64,000 nucleotides of DNA from Chitinophagaceae bacterium (lineage in GTDB: Bacteria; Bacteroidota; Bacteroidia; Chitinophagales; Chitinophagaceae), in NCBI GenBank assembly GCA_019638615.1, contig JAHBTL010000040.1, positions 1 through 64,000 on the forward strand, written 5' to 3'. The notes below the pieces were generated by a model. It saw only the letters and a program-made list of their open reading frames with translations. It was not told the origin of the DNA and made no database searches. Below, one piece after another: positions 28,404 through 37,500 of the stretch. The position numbers and the translations under genes are program-made. How positions within the stretch are numbered: the stretch's first letter is position 1; each line of letters starts with the position of its first letter.

Positions 28404-29507
28404 ATGAAAAAAAGAACATTTTTAAAAACCACTTCTATCATCGCTGCCGGCTTAATGGCAAAACCTTCATCTGCATTTAATATTATGAGCAACAAAAAAC
28501 AAGAAGACACTGTTATCGGGCATGGCAACTTCCGGTATAAAGTAAATAAAAGCTGGGCCAAGATAAGTCCAACGTACAATCCGCTGCTCAACTGCCACGA
28601 AATGGTGATGGACAGCAAAGGAAGGCTGATCATGCTGGGCGATCATACCAGCAATAATATCCTGGTATTCGATAAATCAGGAAAGCTGCTTGACTTCTGG
28701 GGAACACAATACCCGGGAGGGCACGGGCTTACGATCAGCAAAGAAGGAGGCGAGGATTTTTTAATCATTACCGATTGCGGTTATTTCCTGGATAAGAACG
28801 GCAGCTGGCAAAGCCAGGCAGGGCAGGTCTTCAAAACAACCATCGATGGCAAGCTGGTGTTCAACTTCGGGCATCCGCACGCAATTGGCATTTACAAAGC
28901 CGATGAAAAATTTATGCCTACGGAAACAGCCGTTGCTCCTAACGGGGATATATATGTAGCGGACGGGTACGGATCTGACTACATCATTCAATACGATCAT
29001 CGTGGAAAATACATCCGGCATTTCGGCGGACATAACAACAGCAATCCTGCCCACAACCTGAAGAACGCGCATGGCGTAACAGTAGACACGAGGGATAAAA
29101 ACAATCCTGTACTGATCTGTACTTCCAGGGCAGAACAATGCTTTAAGTTTTTTACGCTCGATGGAAAATACATTAAAACCGTTGAGCTGCCGGGCTTGTT
29201 TGTCTGTAGGGCTGTGGTAGACGATACCAACATATACGCCGGTGTGTGCTGGTCTACCACCAAAGAGGGAAAACAATATGTAAAAGATACTGGTTTTGTG
29301 ACCATACTCGACGCAGCCAATAAAGTAATATCCAATCCCGGGGGCAGCGAGCCGCAGTATACCAACGGAAAGTTGCAACCGATGTCCCAGTCGCCTGAAA
29401 AAATATTCAATCACGGGCACGACGTATGCATAGACAACGACAAGAATGTATATGTATGCCAATGGAACGCCAATCAGACTGCGCCTGTTAAACTGGAAAG
29501 GATATAG
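28404..29507 (+). CDS. NHL-repeat beta-propeller protein, exported
   Basis: Exported protein of 367 residues predicted to form a six-bladed NHL-type propeller. The N-terminus KKRTFLKTTSIIAAG resembles a Tat signal with Lys-Arg in place of Arg-Arg. Blade-like repeats include NGDIYVADGYGSDYIIQYDH, KYIRHFGGHNNSNP and NHGHDVCIDNDKNVYVCQWN. The fold resembles peptidyl-hydroxyglycine amidating lyases and other NHL proteins, but no catalytic set was placed. It stops 2 nt before the DUF2231-haem gene and is surely cotranscribed with it. Its job in the operon is unknown; a scaffold or substrate-binding role fits. Confidence 0.82.
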   Translation: MKKRTFLKTTSIIAAGLMAKPSSAFNIMSNKKQEDTVIGHGNFRYKVNKSWAKISPTYNPLLNCHEMVMDSKGRLIMLGDHTSNNILVFDKSGKLLDFWGTQYPGGHGLTISKEGGEDFLIITDCGYFLDKNGSWQSQAGQVFKTTIDGKLVFNFGHPHAIGIYKADEKFMPTETAVAPNGDIYVADGYGSDYIIQYDHRGKYIRHFGGHNNSNPAHNLKNAHGVTVDTRDKNNPVLICTSRAEQCFKFFTLDGKYIKTVELPGLFVCRAVVDDTNIYAGVCWSTTKEGKQYVKDTGFVTILDAANKVISNPGGSEPQYTNGKLQPMSQSPEKIFNHGHDVCIDNDKNVYVCQWNANQTAPVKLERI

Positions 29508-29509
29508 AG

Positions 29510-30913
29510 ATGGCGTTATTAGATGTGCAGTTGTTTTTCGGAAAGTTTCATCCCCTGATCGTCCATTTGCCGATTGGTTTTCTGTTACTGGCAGTTGTTC
29601 TGCAGCTAACAGGATGCCTGCCGCGATACAGGGCCATCCGGTCTGCCGTTCCCTTCTCCTTAATAGCAGGTTGTATAAGCGCCTTATTTGCCTGTGTTAC
29701 GGGCTACTTATTGTCGCTGGGTGGCGATTACAACCCGCAAACGCTTGACACACATATGTGGTCAGGCATTATTACGGCAGCGTTGTCGCTTATTGCATGG
29801 CTGATCAGCATCCGGATCATTCCTGGAAAATGGCTGCAAAGCGCCCGGGCGCTGAACATAGCTGCTTTAACGCTGCTGGCGCTCATTACCATCGCGGGTC
29901 ATTACGGCGGCAGCTTAACGCATGGAAGCGGTTATATTTCTACCGATATATTGTTTGAAAAAACAAAAGAAAAAAAGAAGATCACCAACATAGAAGAAGC
30001 GCTGGTTTTTGAAGACATCGTATATCCCATCCTGCAAAACAAATGCGGCAATTGCCACAACAACAATAAGAAGAAAGGGCAGCTTTCCATGGAAACGCTG
30101 GAGTTTCTGAAAAAAGGCGGCAAGCATGGAGCTGTAGTGAAAGAAGGCAAACCTCTGGAAAGCGAACTGATCAAACGGGTATTGCTGGATCCCGCCGATG
30201 AAAAATTCATGCCTACCGATGGCAAGCCTCCCTTAACCGAAGGAGAGACAGCCATTATACAATGGTGGATAGAAAAGCAAATGGCAGGAACAGATCAAAA
30301 ATTAGCTGCTGCCGCCCCGCCTGCGGCTATCAAACAACATATTCAACAATATGTAGGCAGCGCTCCCGCCGGGAACAATCATGCAGCCGATACAGCCGGC
30401 ACGATCGGAACAATCATCCGTACTCCTTCTGTGAGTGAAGCAGTTCTTACCCAGTTGACGAAAGAAGGATTTGCAGTAAAACAGATCAGCTATAACCCCG
30501 ACCTGCTGGATGTGACGCTCCCTTCGTCTGCAGGTGTTTCAAAAGCCGATAAAATAAAAATACTGGAACAGGTAAAGGACAATATTTTCTGGCTGAATGT
30601 GGCCGGCAACCAGGTTACTGATGAACAGCTATCCGTTATCAAAAATTTTTCTAACCTCCAGCGTTTGCGGCTGGACAATAACCCCGTTACCGATGGCGGT
30701 ATAAAAGCATTACTAACGCTTTCATCGCTTGAAAGCATCAACCTGTGCTATACCAATATCACCGAAGCCTGTCTGGCAGATCTTTCAACAATGAAAAGCC
30801 TGCAATCGGTATACATTTGGGGTACTTCCGTTAAAGAAATAAAACAAGACAGTACTAAAAGCAATTTCAGAATAATCAGCGGAGAAAGCAGCGCCTTCTC
30901 CATAAAACCATAA
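29510..30913 (+). CDS. DUF2231 membrane-haem c-LRR fusion protein
   Basis: Inner-membrane protein of 467 residues in three parts. Residues 1-135 are a DUF2231-type four-helix membrane domain beginning FHPLIVHLPIGFL, with buried His14, His19, His82 and His131 that could bind haem b. Residues of about 165-265 are a PSCyt1-like cytochrome c domain with CGNCH (Cys179, Cys182, His183). Residues of about 340-455 contain leucine-rich repeats (LQRLRLDNNPVTDGGIKAL, LESINLCYTNITEACLADL). It closes the DUF1553-DUF1501-NHL operon. The layout suggests it passes electrons between the quinone pool or membrane and the exported haem proteins; that is inference. Confidence 0.85.
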   Translation: MALLDVQLFFGKFHPLIVHLPIGFLLLAVVLQLTGCLPRYRAIRSAVPFSLIAGCISALFACVTGYLLSLGGDYNPQTLDTHMWSGIITAALSLIAWLISIRIIPGKWLQSARALNIAALTLLALITIAGHYGGSLTHGSGYISTDILFEKTKEKKKITNIEEALVFEDIVYPILQNKCGNCHNNNKKKGQLSMETLEFLKKGGKHGAVVKEGKPLESELIKRVLLDPADEKFMPTDGKPPLTEGETAIIQWWIEKQMAGTDQKLAAAAPPAAIKQHIQQYVGSAPAGNNHAADTAGTIGTIIRTPSVSEAVLTQLTKEGFAVKQISYNPDLLDVTLPSSAGVSKADKIKILEQVKDNIFWLNVAGNQVTDEQLSVIKNFSNLQRLRLDNNPVTDGGIKALLTLSSLESINLCYTNITEACLADLSTMKSLQSVYIWGTSVKEIKQDSTKSNFRIISGESSAFSIKP

Positions 30914-31187
30914 CCTGCCTCCGGCGCGAATTACCCAGCCCCGGGGTTTCATGGCTGCCCACAATAGCTTTAAATGAAGGACTGGCGCGGATGCCTCTTG
31001 CCTACCAATGACAGATTATGGCAACGATACTGAACAACAGTATAAGTGCTGATCGATGTACCACTGCTGTCATGCCGAAGTATGAGGCATCTACCGTAGC
31101 AGTAGTACTTGCATGCGAAAAACTGAACTTTATTACCGAAGGTAAATACGCCCTTTTCATATCCTATTCTTTCTTACTTTGCATTGT

Positions 31188-31751
31188 ATGCAACAATTGT
31201 TAACGCATCTTAAAACATTTTACCAGCTCAGCGCCGAAGCAGAGCTGGTGCTTAAAGACTGCTTTGAAGAGATCATCATGCCTAAAAATGAATTCCTGGT
31301 AAAGGAAGGTAAAATATGCAGGCATCTTTATTTTTTACAGCAGGGCGCGTTAAGAGGCTTTTACAAACTGGACGGAAAGGAAATTACACATTGGTTCGGT
31401 TTTGAAAATGATTTTGTAACCTCTTTCCATAGCTTTACCACGCAACAACCTTCAGTAGAGAACATCCAGTTGATAGAGGGTTCCATCCTTTGGGCAATAT
31501 CCAAAGATACGCTGACAGGCTTATTCAACCGTTACCACGAAATAGAACGGCTGGTGAGGATCGCTTACGAAAAATATTATATCCGCCTGGAAGAGAGATA
31601 TGTAAACGCTCATTTCAAAACCGCCGCTGAGCGATACGAAAGCCTGCTGCTTCACACCCCACATATTGTAGAACGTGTGCCCCTGGGCTTTATATCCTCC
31701 TATCTTGGCATCAGCCAGGAAACACTAAGCCGTGTACGCAGCCGCATTTAA
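31188..31751 (+). CDS. Crp/Fnr-family transcriptional regulator
   Basis: Regulator of 187 residues. An N-terminal cyclic-nucleotide-binding-like barrel (about 10-125: KNEFLVKEGKICRHLYFLQQ, then GALRGFYKLDGKEITHWFG) is followed by a short DNA-binding region ending in a helix-turn-helix (LGFISSYLGISQETLSRVRS). It lacks the Cys cluster of oxygen-sensing Fnr and belongs to the short Bacteroidota Crp group. I chose ATG at 31188 (MQQLLTHLKTF); a start 9 nt upstream is possible. The yiaA gene follows 80 nt later. Confidence 0.88.
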   Translation: MQQLLTHLKTFYQLSAEAELVLKDCFEEIIMPKNEFLVKEGKICRHLYFLQQGALRGFYKLDGKEITHWFGFENDFVTSFHSFTTQQPSVENIQLIEGSILWAISKDTLTGLFNRYHEIERLVRIAYEKYYIRLEERYVNAHFKTAAERYESLLLHTPHIVERVPLGFISSYLGISQETLSRVRSRI

Positions 31752-31831
31752 CAATTTCTCCTGTTATTTTTGACTATTGTCAAAACCGGCATAGCAGCGC
31801 CGTTATAGATTTGCTTTCATAAAAATTGATT

Positions 31832-32293
31832 ATGAAACAAAAAACCAACCAACCCTCGGCAGCTTTTGTAGGCGCTTCGTGGTTCGCCCTGTTAGCAGGA
31901 ATCGTTGCTTTTAATGCAGGATTATGGAACGCAGAAATGGAGCTGAACGAAAAAGGCTATTACTTTACGGTATTGATGTTCGGATTGTTTTCCGCCATAT
32001 CGGTGCAAAAAGCGGTGCGCGACCAGATGGAAGGCGTTCCCGTAACCAACCTGTACTATGGCATTGCGTGGTTCGCTACCATTTTATGCATTGTTTTGCT
32101 TACCGTAGGCTTATGGAACGCCACACTTGCCAAAAGTGAAAAAGGCTTTTATGCCATGTCGTTTACTCTCAGTCTTTTTGCCGCCATTGCCGTTCAAAAA
32201 AACACGCGCGATGCCAGGGCAGCCCAAAAAGAAGAAGCAAAGGATCAGAACACAACGGAGATCACATCCACATACGTACATAAGCAGGTGTAA
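31832..32293 (+). CDS. yiaA: YiaA/YiaB-type inner-membrane protein
   Basis: Small membrane protein of 153 residues with two copies of the YiaA/B two-helix domain: [20 protein letters not shown] plus [20 protein letters not shown], then [20 protein letters not shown] plus [20 protein letters not shown], each pair joined by a WNA-type loop and followed by a charged stretch. The C-terminal tail is hydrophilic. Function of the family is unknown. ATG at 31832 is chosen over a TTG 6 nt earlier. It lies 80 nt downstream of the Crp/Fnr gene and may be its target. Confidence 0.85.
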   Translation: MKQKTNQPSAAFVGASWFALLAGIVAFNAGLWNAEMELNEKGYYFTVLMFGLFSAISVQKAVRDQMEGVPVTNLYYGIAWFATILCIVLLTVGLWNATLAKSEKGFYAMSFTLSLFAAIAVQKNTRDARAAQKEEAKDQNTTEITSTYVHKQV

Positions 32294-32395
32294 ACACGCA
32301 TACCGGTCCCCTTTCAGATGCATGCTATGTAACTATCTTATCCTGACCGGTATAATATATTAACTTCCTGCATTACTACAGATCCTGCAGGTGTT

Positions 32396-34234
32396 TTATT
32401 TTTCATCTACGGCTATTGCCACCATATACCAGGCAGCGTGGGGCAGCCATTGCTCGGCCCAACGCCAGTCTGAGTCTATACCGGTTTGTACGTATTGCAG
32501 GTTAAGATCAATATCGTCCTCATTTTCGAAGCCGGAGGTAATACCATTTACAATTCCGCCCGGCGCATTGGTATATTCAAAGGTTCCAAAAAAACCATAC
32601 TGCGGGTTGTTATGTCCCTTACCCTGAAGCATACACGCATCAAAAGGATTCAGTCCCAATATCCAGTTCAACTGGTTAACAGCAAAACGTTTCAGCTTGT
32701 CGGCAAATTCCCTGTCGCCTTTAAACAAAGGTACCGACAATCGTGCGGCGGCAGCCATCGATCCCAGCCTTGCATTTTCCCCCTGCCACCAGGGCGCCGC
32801 ATCGCTGCCATGGGGAAAGAAAAATGCCGTTTTACGCAGGCCCGAAGTATCCTGCGTTAATTGCCTGCTGTATCCAAACGGGTTGTTCACTTCACCGGTC
32901 ACGGTCAATTCAAAACTCAGCGATCGTTTGACCGCATCTTTGATCATTTGCTGAATGGCAGGAGCCGCCAGCGGATAATATTCAAGCAAGCTTATTACCG
33001 GGAGCCCTGCATCAGACGGATGAAAGAAGGGCCTGTCTGTATCATCTGCGCGCCAGAAGTCCCTGTATTTCCCCCATTCAGTCAGCCGGTGAATTAACAT
33101 AAGCACTTTTGTTTCCGCATATACTTTGTATTCTATCTTTTGGGTTGCTTTATACAGTTCCGTTGCAGCCATTAATGCGCAATAATCATCTACAATATTT
33201 TCCACACCATCATTGGTCATTTCAATATTATGCTTCGATAAAAAGGAAAAAGCGTTTTCAGCCGCTTTTAAATACACGCCTTGGCTGTAACTGCCCGTAG
33301 TATCGAGCATGGCAGCCATTGCCAGCGCGGCTATGGAAACACCGCCGCCTGAACGGAAGCTTGCCTGGTAGGTTTTCCAGTTATCTTCCTCTGTGTACCC
33401 TCCAAAACTTTGATCTTTCGATTTTTTGATGGTATACCCTTTGCTTTCTTTTCCTATGACCCTGTCTTTTGGCAGCTTTCCAGGCCCGGGGGCAGACACC
33501 GACCTGTAAAACGAGCCTCCCGGCACCTGTATCCTCGCTAAATAATCAGCGCCATACATTGCCTCATCTAACAATCTTCGGTTGTACTGGCGAAAATCCG
33601 TACCAGGTTTTTTAATAAGTTGCTGGTATGATTTTAATAACGCCCATGCAGTGATGGAAATCTGCTGCGGGTTAAAATAGGTAGAAAAAGAAAGATGTGA
33701 CAGGTGTTTGCCATAATCGCCGGTAGCGTCGTACCAACCGCCATGCGCATCAATGGTATCGGCAGTTTTTCCCGCAAATGCAAGGTGATGATCGGCTTCA
33801 TCCAGCAACCCCGAGCTTCTCTGCCCTTTAAAATAATATATCACGTCAGACAACGTTGATTGTTCCAGGATGTTCCTGGCAATAGAAAAAGGAAAAGAAG
33901 ATATGGGTGCCCCGTTATGTGTCACCTGTATCCTGTATGTTCCCGGTTGCGTGTATTCACTAAAATCCATTGTCCAGAATAACCAGTTTTTCCATTTGTC
34001 AACCCTGCCCCGCTCCAATGGACTGCCGGTAAAAACGGTTTCACCGGTTTGGTCGTTTATCAATTGAAAAGAGGTGAACGTAGCAGGCTTGTCTGATATC
34101 ACTACGGCCTGTTTGTATTGCGCATTTTCATATCCCACGTGATTGGTTAAAACTTTAGGATACTGTGCAAATGCCGAAAGAGAAAAAAAAGCTGCCGCGA
34201 ATGGTAGAATTCTCTTAATAAACAACCGAACCAT
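32396..34234 (-). CDS. GH9 glycoside hydrolase (endoglucanase-like)
   Basis: Secreted 612-residue enzyme with a signal peptide (MVRLFIKRILPFAAAFFSLS to AFAQ), an N-terminal Ig-like CelD_N-type module (about 25-115) and a GH9 alpha/alpha-barrel. The diagnostic GGWYDATGDYGKH carries the Asp pair that activates water in this inverting family. LNWILGLNPFDACMLQGKGH and GGIVNGITSGFENEDDID are the usual GH9 C-terminal blocks, with a candidate catalytic Glu near WRWAEQWLPHAAW. Likely substrates are beta-1,4-glucans. The frame stays open to 34447, but ATG at 34234 directly precedes the signal peptide. The gene stands alone, convergent with yiaA. Confidence 0.88.
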   Translation of the reverse strand: MVRLFIKRILPFAAAFFSLSAFAQYPKVLTNHVGYENAQYKQAVVISDKPATFTSFQLINDQTGETVFTGSPLERGRVDKWKNWLFWTMDFSEYTQPGTYRIQVTHNGAPISSFPFSIARNILEQSTLSDVIYYFKGQRSSGLLDEADHHLAFAGKTADTIDAHGGWYDATGDYGKHLSHLSFSTYFNPQQISITAWALLKSYQQLIKKPGTDFRQYNRRLLDEAMYGADYLARIQVPGGSFYRSVSAPGPGKLPKDRVIGKESKGYTIKKSKDQSFGGYTEEDNWKTYQASFRSGGGVSIAALAMAAMLDTTGSYSQGVYLKAAENAFSFLSKHNIEMTNDGVENIVDDYCALMAATELYKATQKIEYKVYAETKVLMLIHRLTEWGKYRDFWRADDTDRPFFHPSDAGLPVISLLEYYPLAAPAIQQMIKDAVKRSLSFELTVTGEVNNPFGYSRQLTQDTSGLRKTAFFFPHGSDAAPWWQGENARLGSMAAAARLSVPLFKGDREFADKLKRFAVNQLNWILGLNPFDACMLQGKGHNNPQYGFFGTFEYTNAPGGIVNGITSGFENEDDIDLNLQYVQTGIDSDWRWAEQWLPHAAWYMVAIAVDEK

Positions 34235-34385
34235 TGGATTTTTTTTACAGGTAAACCGAAGCATAATAAGGGTGTAATATACTGAATTACATGACAAACG
34301 CATCCCCCTGCGGCGGACAGGGGTCGCATTGCAAATTAGCAAAGCAGGCGATCCTGCAAAACATGGAATATACCCTGGTTTTTTT

Positions 34386-34460
34386 AGCCGCAGATTCGCT
34401 GATTTAATCTGCACATCTGCGGCAATAAATAAAAAACCGTTTCGCAAGAAACGGCTTTTT
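34386..34460 (-). terminator. Terminator after the response regulator, next to a GCCGCAGAT inverted repeat
   Basis: CCGTTTC (34437-34443) and GAAACGG (34448-34454) form a 7-bp stem with a GCAA tetraloop flanked by A6 and CT5, so it can act in both directions. Downstream on the minus strand lies a second inverted repeat, GCCGCAGAT (34387-34395) and ATCTGCGGC (34415-34423), of a kind often dispersed in genomes. Together they end the response-regulator transcript upstream of GH9. Confidence 0.7.
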
Positions 34461-34492
34461 ACATTTTAACATGGGGCTGGACCATATCGGAG

Positions 34493-35125
34493 TTACCGTC
34501 CAAAGTACTTATTTACAGCTTCCACGCGGTTGTTTACGTGAAGCTTTTCATAAATGTGATATACATGCTTGCGAACCGTTTCCTGCGCTATTCCCAGGCG
34601 TGTTGAAATTTCTTTATACAGCATTCCTTTTGCAAGCAATTCAAGAATTTCATGCTCCCGGTTCGACAGGCTGTCGAGCAAGCCTGCGGCAAGGCTGCTC
34701 CTTTCCTGGAAAGCCGCTACTACTTTCCGTGCGATCTGGCTGCTCATGGGCGCTCCTCCTTCAGCCAGTTCACGTATCGCTTCCAGCAATTTACCGGGTG
34801 CGGTTTTTTTCAAAATATACCCATTGGCACCTGCGGCGAGCGCTTCAAAAATTTTTTCATCCTCTTCATACACCGTACACATCATGAAAAGGATATCAGG
34901 ATACCTGGGTTTCAATTCGCGGACACAATCAATGCCGCTCATACCCCCGAGATTAATATCCATCAGCACAACATCCGGCTTCAATTTAGGTATACCGGCA
35001 ATCGCACTTTCGGCCCCGGGAAATGAACCGCGGAACTGGTACCCCTCAGCCATCATAATAATTTGTTCCAATGCCTGACGGATATCATTATTGTCCTCCA
35101 CTATGCAAACCGAAATTGTATCCAT
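34493..35125 (-). CDS. NarL/LuxR-type response regulator
   Basis: Two-component response regulator of 210 residues. The receiver domain (about 1-120) has acidic Asp11-Asn12, the phosphoacceptor Asp56 in VVLMDINLGG, and LKKTAPGKLLEAI near its end. A LuxR-type helix-turn-helix follows (about 145-205: LSNREHEILELLAKGMLYKE and LGIAQETVRKHVYHIYEKL). It is encoded 51 nt downstream of a 7TM histidine kinase and is almost certainly its partner. Targets are unknown. Confidence 0.93.
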   Translation of the reverse strand: MDTISVCIVEDNNDIRQALEQIIMMAEGYQFRGSFPGAESAIAGIPKLKPDVVLMDINLGGMSGIDCVRELKPRYPDILFMMCTVYEEDEKIFEALAAGANGYILKKTAPGKLLEAIRELAEGGAPMSSQIARKVVAAFQERSSLAAGLLDSLSNREHEILELLAKGMLYKEISTRLGIAQETVRKHVYHIYEKLHVNNRVEAVNKYFGR

Positions 35126-35176
35126 GTATCTTCAATAGCCTACAAAATTAACAGATAAATCCTTATTTTTTCTACC

Positions 35177-37090
35177 TCAAAGCGGGTAGTTTGAAAGTTG
35201 TACTTTAAACACGATAGATGTTCCACCATTATTTATGATCGCACAAGAGCCACCGATGACATTGAGTCGCTCTTTCATATTGTGAAGGCCGTTGCCATGG
35301 CTTTTATGCATGCCGGGATTAAACCCGGTCCCATTATCAGTAATAGTGATTATAAAGCAATCATTTACTACAAACTGAACATCTACCGTTGTTGCCTGCG
35401 AATGCTTCACTATATTATGAAGCGCTTCCTTAACAGAAAGCAAAATATTACGACGTATTTTTCCGTTGATCGATATTTCACTGATCACATCCGGCACCGA
35501 CAGGTTAAGCTGTATGTTCAGAGATTCAAAATACTCTACTATGTAATGTCTTAAGTAAGCAATCAGGTTGGGCAAAGCATCATTTCGTGAATTAAGCGTC
35601 CAGATGATCTCATTCATTTTGTCCATCAGCACATTGGCAGTAGCCGATATTTTTTCAAGTTCTTTGTTATCCGTTCCTCCTTCTTTGGCTTTTGCTATTT
35701 CACTTAACAGCCTGATAGATGTAAGACCCGACCCGATATCATCGTGTATTTCCTGCGAAATACGGTTGCGCTCATTTTCCCTGGCATCAATAATCGCCTT
35801 GTATTTCTCCAGTTCTTTTCGATCGTTTTCAAGCTGCAACTGCTCAACCGCCCTGATCCGGCTGGCTTCCTGCCTGCGCGTTCGATATGCCAGCCCCTGC
35901 ATGAAAAGAAACATCTGAAGCAACACTCCAAACATGAAAAATAAAACCGGAATACCGGAATACCGAAGCCACAGGTAACCATAATCACTCCACCTGTCTA
36001 TATAAAGCGCTATACAGGCCATCGCGATAGCAAAAAAGGAGCCTATGCCGAGGTAAGTTGCCTCTTTTTCCTTTTTCCAGGCAAGCAACACCACAATCAG
36101 GTATACTGAATAGAGCAAAACGCATATTCTTACCACATCAAATGCGATATTCCCCAAAAAATTGTATTTGTTTGAATAAGTAAGCGGAACATTGATCACC
36201 AGGAAAACGACCTGCACTATTATACTCAAACGAAACAGGCTGTAGAGCTTTGGATGTTTTGTTTTAAGCTTTAAAAAAGCGGCAATAAAAAGCAGTATCA
36301 GCATATGACCGGAAAGCTGCAACACCTGGTAACGAAAGTCATATAAAAAGAAATACAGGTCGCCGAACCGGAAAACATTCAGCAATCTTGTGGTAAAATA
36401 AATCATGAAAATAAAAATCGCGCCGGAATAATACAGGTACTCCCGCTGAAAAGTTCTGAAAAAAAGCGCGAACGTGTATGCAAACATGCTGAGCATAACA
36501 CTTAATAAAACAATGGTTGTATACAGGTAAACACGGCTTGGCTTTATGAAATACATAAATGCAAAAGAGGTTTGTTCGCCCGGAACAACTATTACAGGGT
36601 CAAACTGGTGCCAGTTATAGAAGTTGATATCAGCCTGAATATAGTAATCTATGGTGTCTCCTTTTCTTACTGTAATTTGACAAAAAGGAATTTCATTCAT
36701 CACTACTTCAGAATACAGTTCAAATCTGTTTTCCATTGCCTGCATTTCACCAACCGCGCTGTCAAATACATACATGGTGTACTGTTGCGCTTTACCCATA
36801 TACAGCCAGAAAGTATCCCTGTTCCCGGTGTTGGTTACCGTAAGTTTAATATAATGATCGGCTTCCAGTTGCCTGTCGTTGAACGAAGTTTTTCCGGCAG
36901 GACTTTTAAATAACGACGGGTTAAGTTCATGGATGCTGTAACGTTGTGAAAGATCGGTGAAGAAGGTGAGCTGATCATCTATTTTCAGGAAATCATGTAT
37001 TTGCCCGACATCAATAATGGCTTTTTGCTGTGCCTGCAGGGAGCTCAGACCAATCAGCAGCAGGGATATGATCGATATCTTCTTCAGCAA
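35177..37090 (-). CDS. Sensor histidine kinase with 7TM-DISM sensor
   Basis: Membrane histidine kinase of 637 residues. A signal peptide (about 1-20) leads to a periplasmic beta-domain of the 7TMR-DISMED2 type (about 25-170), seven transmembrane helices (about 185-400), a short coiled coil (about 405-440), a HisKA_3 dimerisation helix with the phospho-His in RISQEIHDDIGSG (His449), and a HATPase domain (VKEALHNIVKHSQ, DNGTGFNP, GNGLHNMKERL). Sensors with this periplasmic module are thought to bind carbohydrate-like ligands. It forms an operon with the following response regulator. Confidence 0.92.
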   Translation of the reverse strand: MLKKISIISLLLIGLSSLQAQQKAIIDVGQIHDFLKIDDQLTFFTDLSQRYSIHELNPSLFKSPAGKTSFNDRQLEADHYIKLTVTNTGNRDTFWLYMGKAQQYTMYVFDSAVGEMQAMENRFELYSEVVMNEIPFCQITVRKGDTIDYYIQADINFYNWHQFDPVIVVPGEQTSFAFMYFIKPSRVYLYTTIVLLSVMLSMFAYTFALFFRTFQREYLYYSGAIFIFMIYFTTRLLNVFRFGDLYFFLYDFRYQVLQLSGHMLILLFIAAFLKLKTKHPKLYSLFRLSIIVQVVFLVINVPLTYSNKYNFLGNIAFDVVRICVLLYSVYLIVVLLAWKKEKEATYLGIGSFFAIAMACIALYIDRWSDYGYLWLRYSGIPVLFFMFGVLLQMFLFMQGLAYRTRRQEASRIRAVEQLQLENDRKELEKYKAIIDARENERNRISQEIHDDIGSGLTSIRLLSEIAKAKEGGTDNKELEKISATANVLMDKMNEIIWTLNSRNDALPNLIAYLRHYIVEYFESLNIQLNLSVPDVISEISINGKIRRNILLSVKEALHNIVKHSQATTVDVQFVVNDCFIITITDNGTGFNPGMHKSHGNGLHNMKERLNVIGGSCAIINNGGTSIVFKVQLSNYPL

Positions 37091-37189
37091 AAGCAGGGTA
37101 ATTTAAATATGCTTAACTACCCTGTAATTTAAGTGAAAGAATTGAAGATCATATAGGCATTTCAATTTTTTGCATGTAGGTGCTACTTC

Positions 37190-37280
37190 TACAAAAGTAA
37201 CCAAAAAGCCGCCCGAAATCCCTGCCAGCCGGCAGGCTGGGACTACGGCCGATTTCGGGTCCCGCAAAAAGCGGGATCGA
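37190..37280. repeat. Nested palindromic intergenic element
   Basis: In the 410-nt gap between the kinase and rsmG. Outer arms CCCGAAATC (37212-37220) and GATTTCGGG (37251-37259) enclose an inner hairpin CCAGCC-GGCA-GGCTGG (37225-37240). A further hairpin CCCGC-AAAAA-GCGGG (37261-37275) follows. The left flank, GTAGCACCTACATGCAAAAAA read on the minus strand, contains an imperfect palindrome. The rest of the gap shows no gene. Confidence 0.55.
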
Positions 37281-37500
37281 TTAAGCTTGGGTACTCCTGT
37301 GAACTCAGCTACAGTACCCTGATACATTTTCTCCGGACCTGGCGTATGTAACAACTGAAAAATACGAATACGACTTATCGCTGCTCAATGATTGGATCCC
37401 TTAATAGCTTACTCAGAATGACAAACTAGAGTATATATGTTGAACAAATAGTGCCAGCGCTTAACAGAGTTCTCACCGAATATAAATACACCCGATCGCA

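Noticed and set aside
30914-31020. Minus-strand stretch reading like GSHETPGLGNS, reminiscent of FMN-binding proteins
   Set aside because: Only about 25 codons, out of context and with stops; too short to call a pseudogene.
31018-31203. 61-codon open frame before the Crp/Fnr gene
   Set aside because: No family signal, overlaps the Crp/Fnr start and has no conserved context.
37103-37354. 83-codon minus-strand frame after the kinase start
   Set aside because: It runs through the nested palindromes; the composition is that of a repeat, not a gene.
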